This document shows, piece after piece, positions 12,907-13,717 of a stretch of 13,717 bases of DNA. The stretch lies in assembly GCA_013817555.1 (NCBI GenBank), contig JACDCN010000026.1, positions 1 to 13,717 of the forward strand, written 5' to 3'. Numbering within the stretch: position 1 is the stretch's first letter; the number at the start of each line of letters is the position of its first letter. The DNA is from Actinomycetota bacterium (GTDB taxonomy: Bacteria; Actinomycetota; Thermoleophilia; Gaiellales; Gaiellaceae). The notes under the pieces were generated by a model. That model was given only the letters and a program-made list of their open reading frames with translations, searched no databases and was not told where the DNA came from. Both the position numbers and the translations under genes were made by a program.

Positions 12907-13674
12907 ATGGCGACTCCGCGCTCACGGCATGCCGCGAGGCTGCGCGCCAATCGGCGGCGGGCTCAGGCGAGAGCGCGCTGGTTCGCCATCGCCATGGTGA
13001 TCGGCGTCGTCGCTATCGCGACGCTTCTTCTGACGGCGTTCGACAACAACGGGGTGTCCAGCTCCACCGGAGCTCCTGTGCCCGCTCCACTGCCCGTCAC
13101 CTCGGCTCCACCCGAGCCGCAGGTGCTCGCGACCGTGGGCAATCTACGCGTGCAGTCGCCCGTCGCACAGGGCGGCGTCACGGCGGTGGGCTTTCACGGA
13201 TCCGACGAGGGAGCGCTGGTGCTCCAGCCGGTCGGGCCGCAGGCGAACGAGGGATTGCTGGCCCGCTTGTGGCGGAGGATCACCGGGTACGAGCGCAAAG
13301 GGCTCGCGTGGTACCAGCTCGAGAGCGGGGCTCTTCGTACGCTGGACGTCGGCGCTGTGGCGGGAACCGATGTCTATTCGCCCGTCGACGGAACCGTCAT
13401 CGCCATCCGCAGCCAGCTCGTCTCAGGTCGGAAGATCGGAGCAGAGATCGAGCTCCGGCCGACTTCGGCCCCCTCACTCGTCCTCGCTCTCCAGAACGTC
13501 CGACCCGACAAGGGACTGACGGTGGGCGCCAACGTCGCTGCGGGTTCCTCCAAGCTGGGTCGTGTCGCGGACATCAGCAGGTTCGAGCGCCAGGCGCTCG
13601 AGCGCTTCGCCGCCGACGGCGGCAACAACGTCGCCATTCAGGTCTATCTGTCGGCAACGCTCGGCGTCCCGTAG
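12907..13674 (+). CDS. Membrane-anchored protein with degenerate M23/LytM-like beta domain
   Basis: This 255-aa protein has an Arg-rich cytoplasmic start, one helix at about residues 26-46 (FAIAMVIGVVAIATLLLTAF), a Ser/Pro-rich linker at about 50-75, and an outside domain. The C-terminal part, GTDVYSPVDGTVIAI near residue 155 through DKGLTVGANVAAGSSKLGRV near 205-220, follows the M23 peptidase/barrel-sandwich pattern (G-T-V-A-P-x-D-G-T-V, then V-G-x-V-A-G-x-x-L-G-x-V). The zinc-binding His and HxH are absent, so it is probably not an active endopeptidase. It may bind or regulate wall enzymes; that is inference. The ATG at 12907 gives a clean N-terminus; the frame is open much further upstream, but that part is antisense to the transporter. 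The next gene begins 18 nt downstream. Confidence 0.8.
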   Translation: MATPRSRHAARLRANRRRAQARARWFAIAMVIGVVAIATLLLTAFDNNGVSSSTGAPVPAPLPVTSAPPEPQVLATVGNLRVQSPVAQGGVTAVGFHGSDEGALVLQPVGPQANEGLLARLWRRITGYERKGLAWYQLESGALRTLDVGAVAGTDVYSPVDGTVIAIRSQLVSGRKIGAEIELRPTSAPSLVLALQNVRPDKGLTVGANVAAGSSKLGRVADISRFERQALERFAADGGNNVAIQVYLSATLGVP

Positions 13675-13692
13675 CGCTCTAGAGGTTTCGCG

Positions 13693-13717
13693 CTGCGCAT
13701 CCTCTTCATCGCCGACG
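13693..13717 (+). CDS. Start of a gene, possibly YmdB-type metallophosphoesterase (partial)
   Basis: Only eight codons are visible, reading LRILFIAD from a CTG at 13693-13695. The N-terminal pattern M-[RK]-I-L-F-I-[AG]-D is typical of YmdB-like (TIGR00282) phosphodiesterases but also of some other families. AGAGG lies 7 nt upstream. In this frame there is no ATG, GTG or TTG between the stop of the preceding gene (TAG 13672-13674) and the CTG, so a CTG start is likely if the frame is real. Confidence 0.45.

Noticed and set aside
1..13717. tRNA or rRNA genes, CRISPR arrays, transposases, integrases
   Set aside because: None was seen on either strand: no spaced direct repeats, no transposase or integrase motifs, and no cloverleaf-like segments noticed.

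Overview
The window is GC-rich bacterial DNA. It suggests a menaquinone-using actinobacterium, most likely of the Thermoleophilia (Gaiellales/Solirubrobacterales) type. Three things support this: the futalosine menaquinone pathway, a three-helix actinobacterial-style Rieske protein, and heavy use of GTG/TTG starts with possible leaderless promoters. The taxonomic placement is inference. Almost every gene lies on the minus strand; only the last two are on plus.

Region 1 (8902 down to about 154, minus) reads as one operon behind a sigma-70-like promoter (TTGACA, 18 bp, TTGAAT). Its order is qcrA, qcrB, qcrC (Rieske / cytochrome b / cytochrome b-c fusion of a menaquinol:cytochrome c reductase), ubiX (flavin prenyltransferase), menG (demethylmenaquinone methyltransferase), a long-chain trans-polyprenyl diphosphate synthase, mqnE, a small two-helix membrane protein, mqnA, mqnC and a class I methyltransferase. 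Most junctions are 1-4 nt stop/start overlaps (GTGA, TTGA, TAATG, TAGTG). The layout therefore couples the synthesis of menaquinone (ring, side chain, decarboxylation cofactor, final methylation) to the complex that oxidises it. The pathway genes mqnB/mtnN, mqnD and a UbiA-type prenyltransferase are not in the window.

Region 2 (12875 down to 9109, minus) holds an AI-2E/PerM-family transporter, a 177-aa protein with a polyprenyl-synthase-like segment but no DDxxD, a 52-aa one-helix protein, an unpaired Phd-type antitoxin and ubiD. UbiD needs the prenylated FMN made by UbiX and is probably the decarboxylase of the same quinone pathway. Between ubiD and qcrA lies a 159-bp imperfect inverted repeat with a perfect 27-bp core.

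Region 3 (12894 to the end, plus) diverges from the transporter. It encodes a membrane-anchored protein with a degenerate M23-like beta domain, then the first codons of a gene that may be a YmdB-type phosphodiesterase. At the other edge (110 down to 1, minus) is the signal peptide of an exported protein that runs out of the window.

No wholly new system is evident. The most interesting items are the long inverted repeat, a 25-bp palindrome inside the start of mqnC, the hybrid bc complex lacking any cysteine for heme ci, and the non-catalytic prenyl-synthase-like protein.
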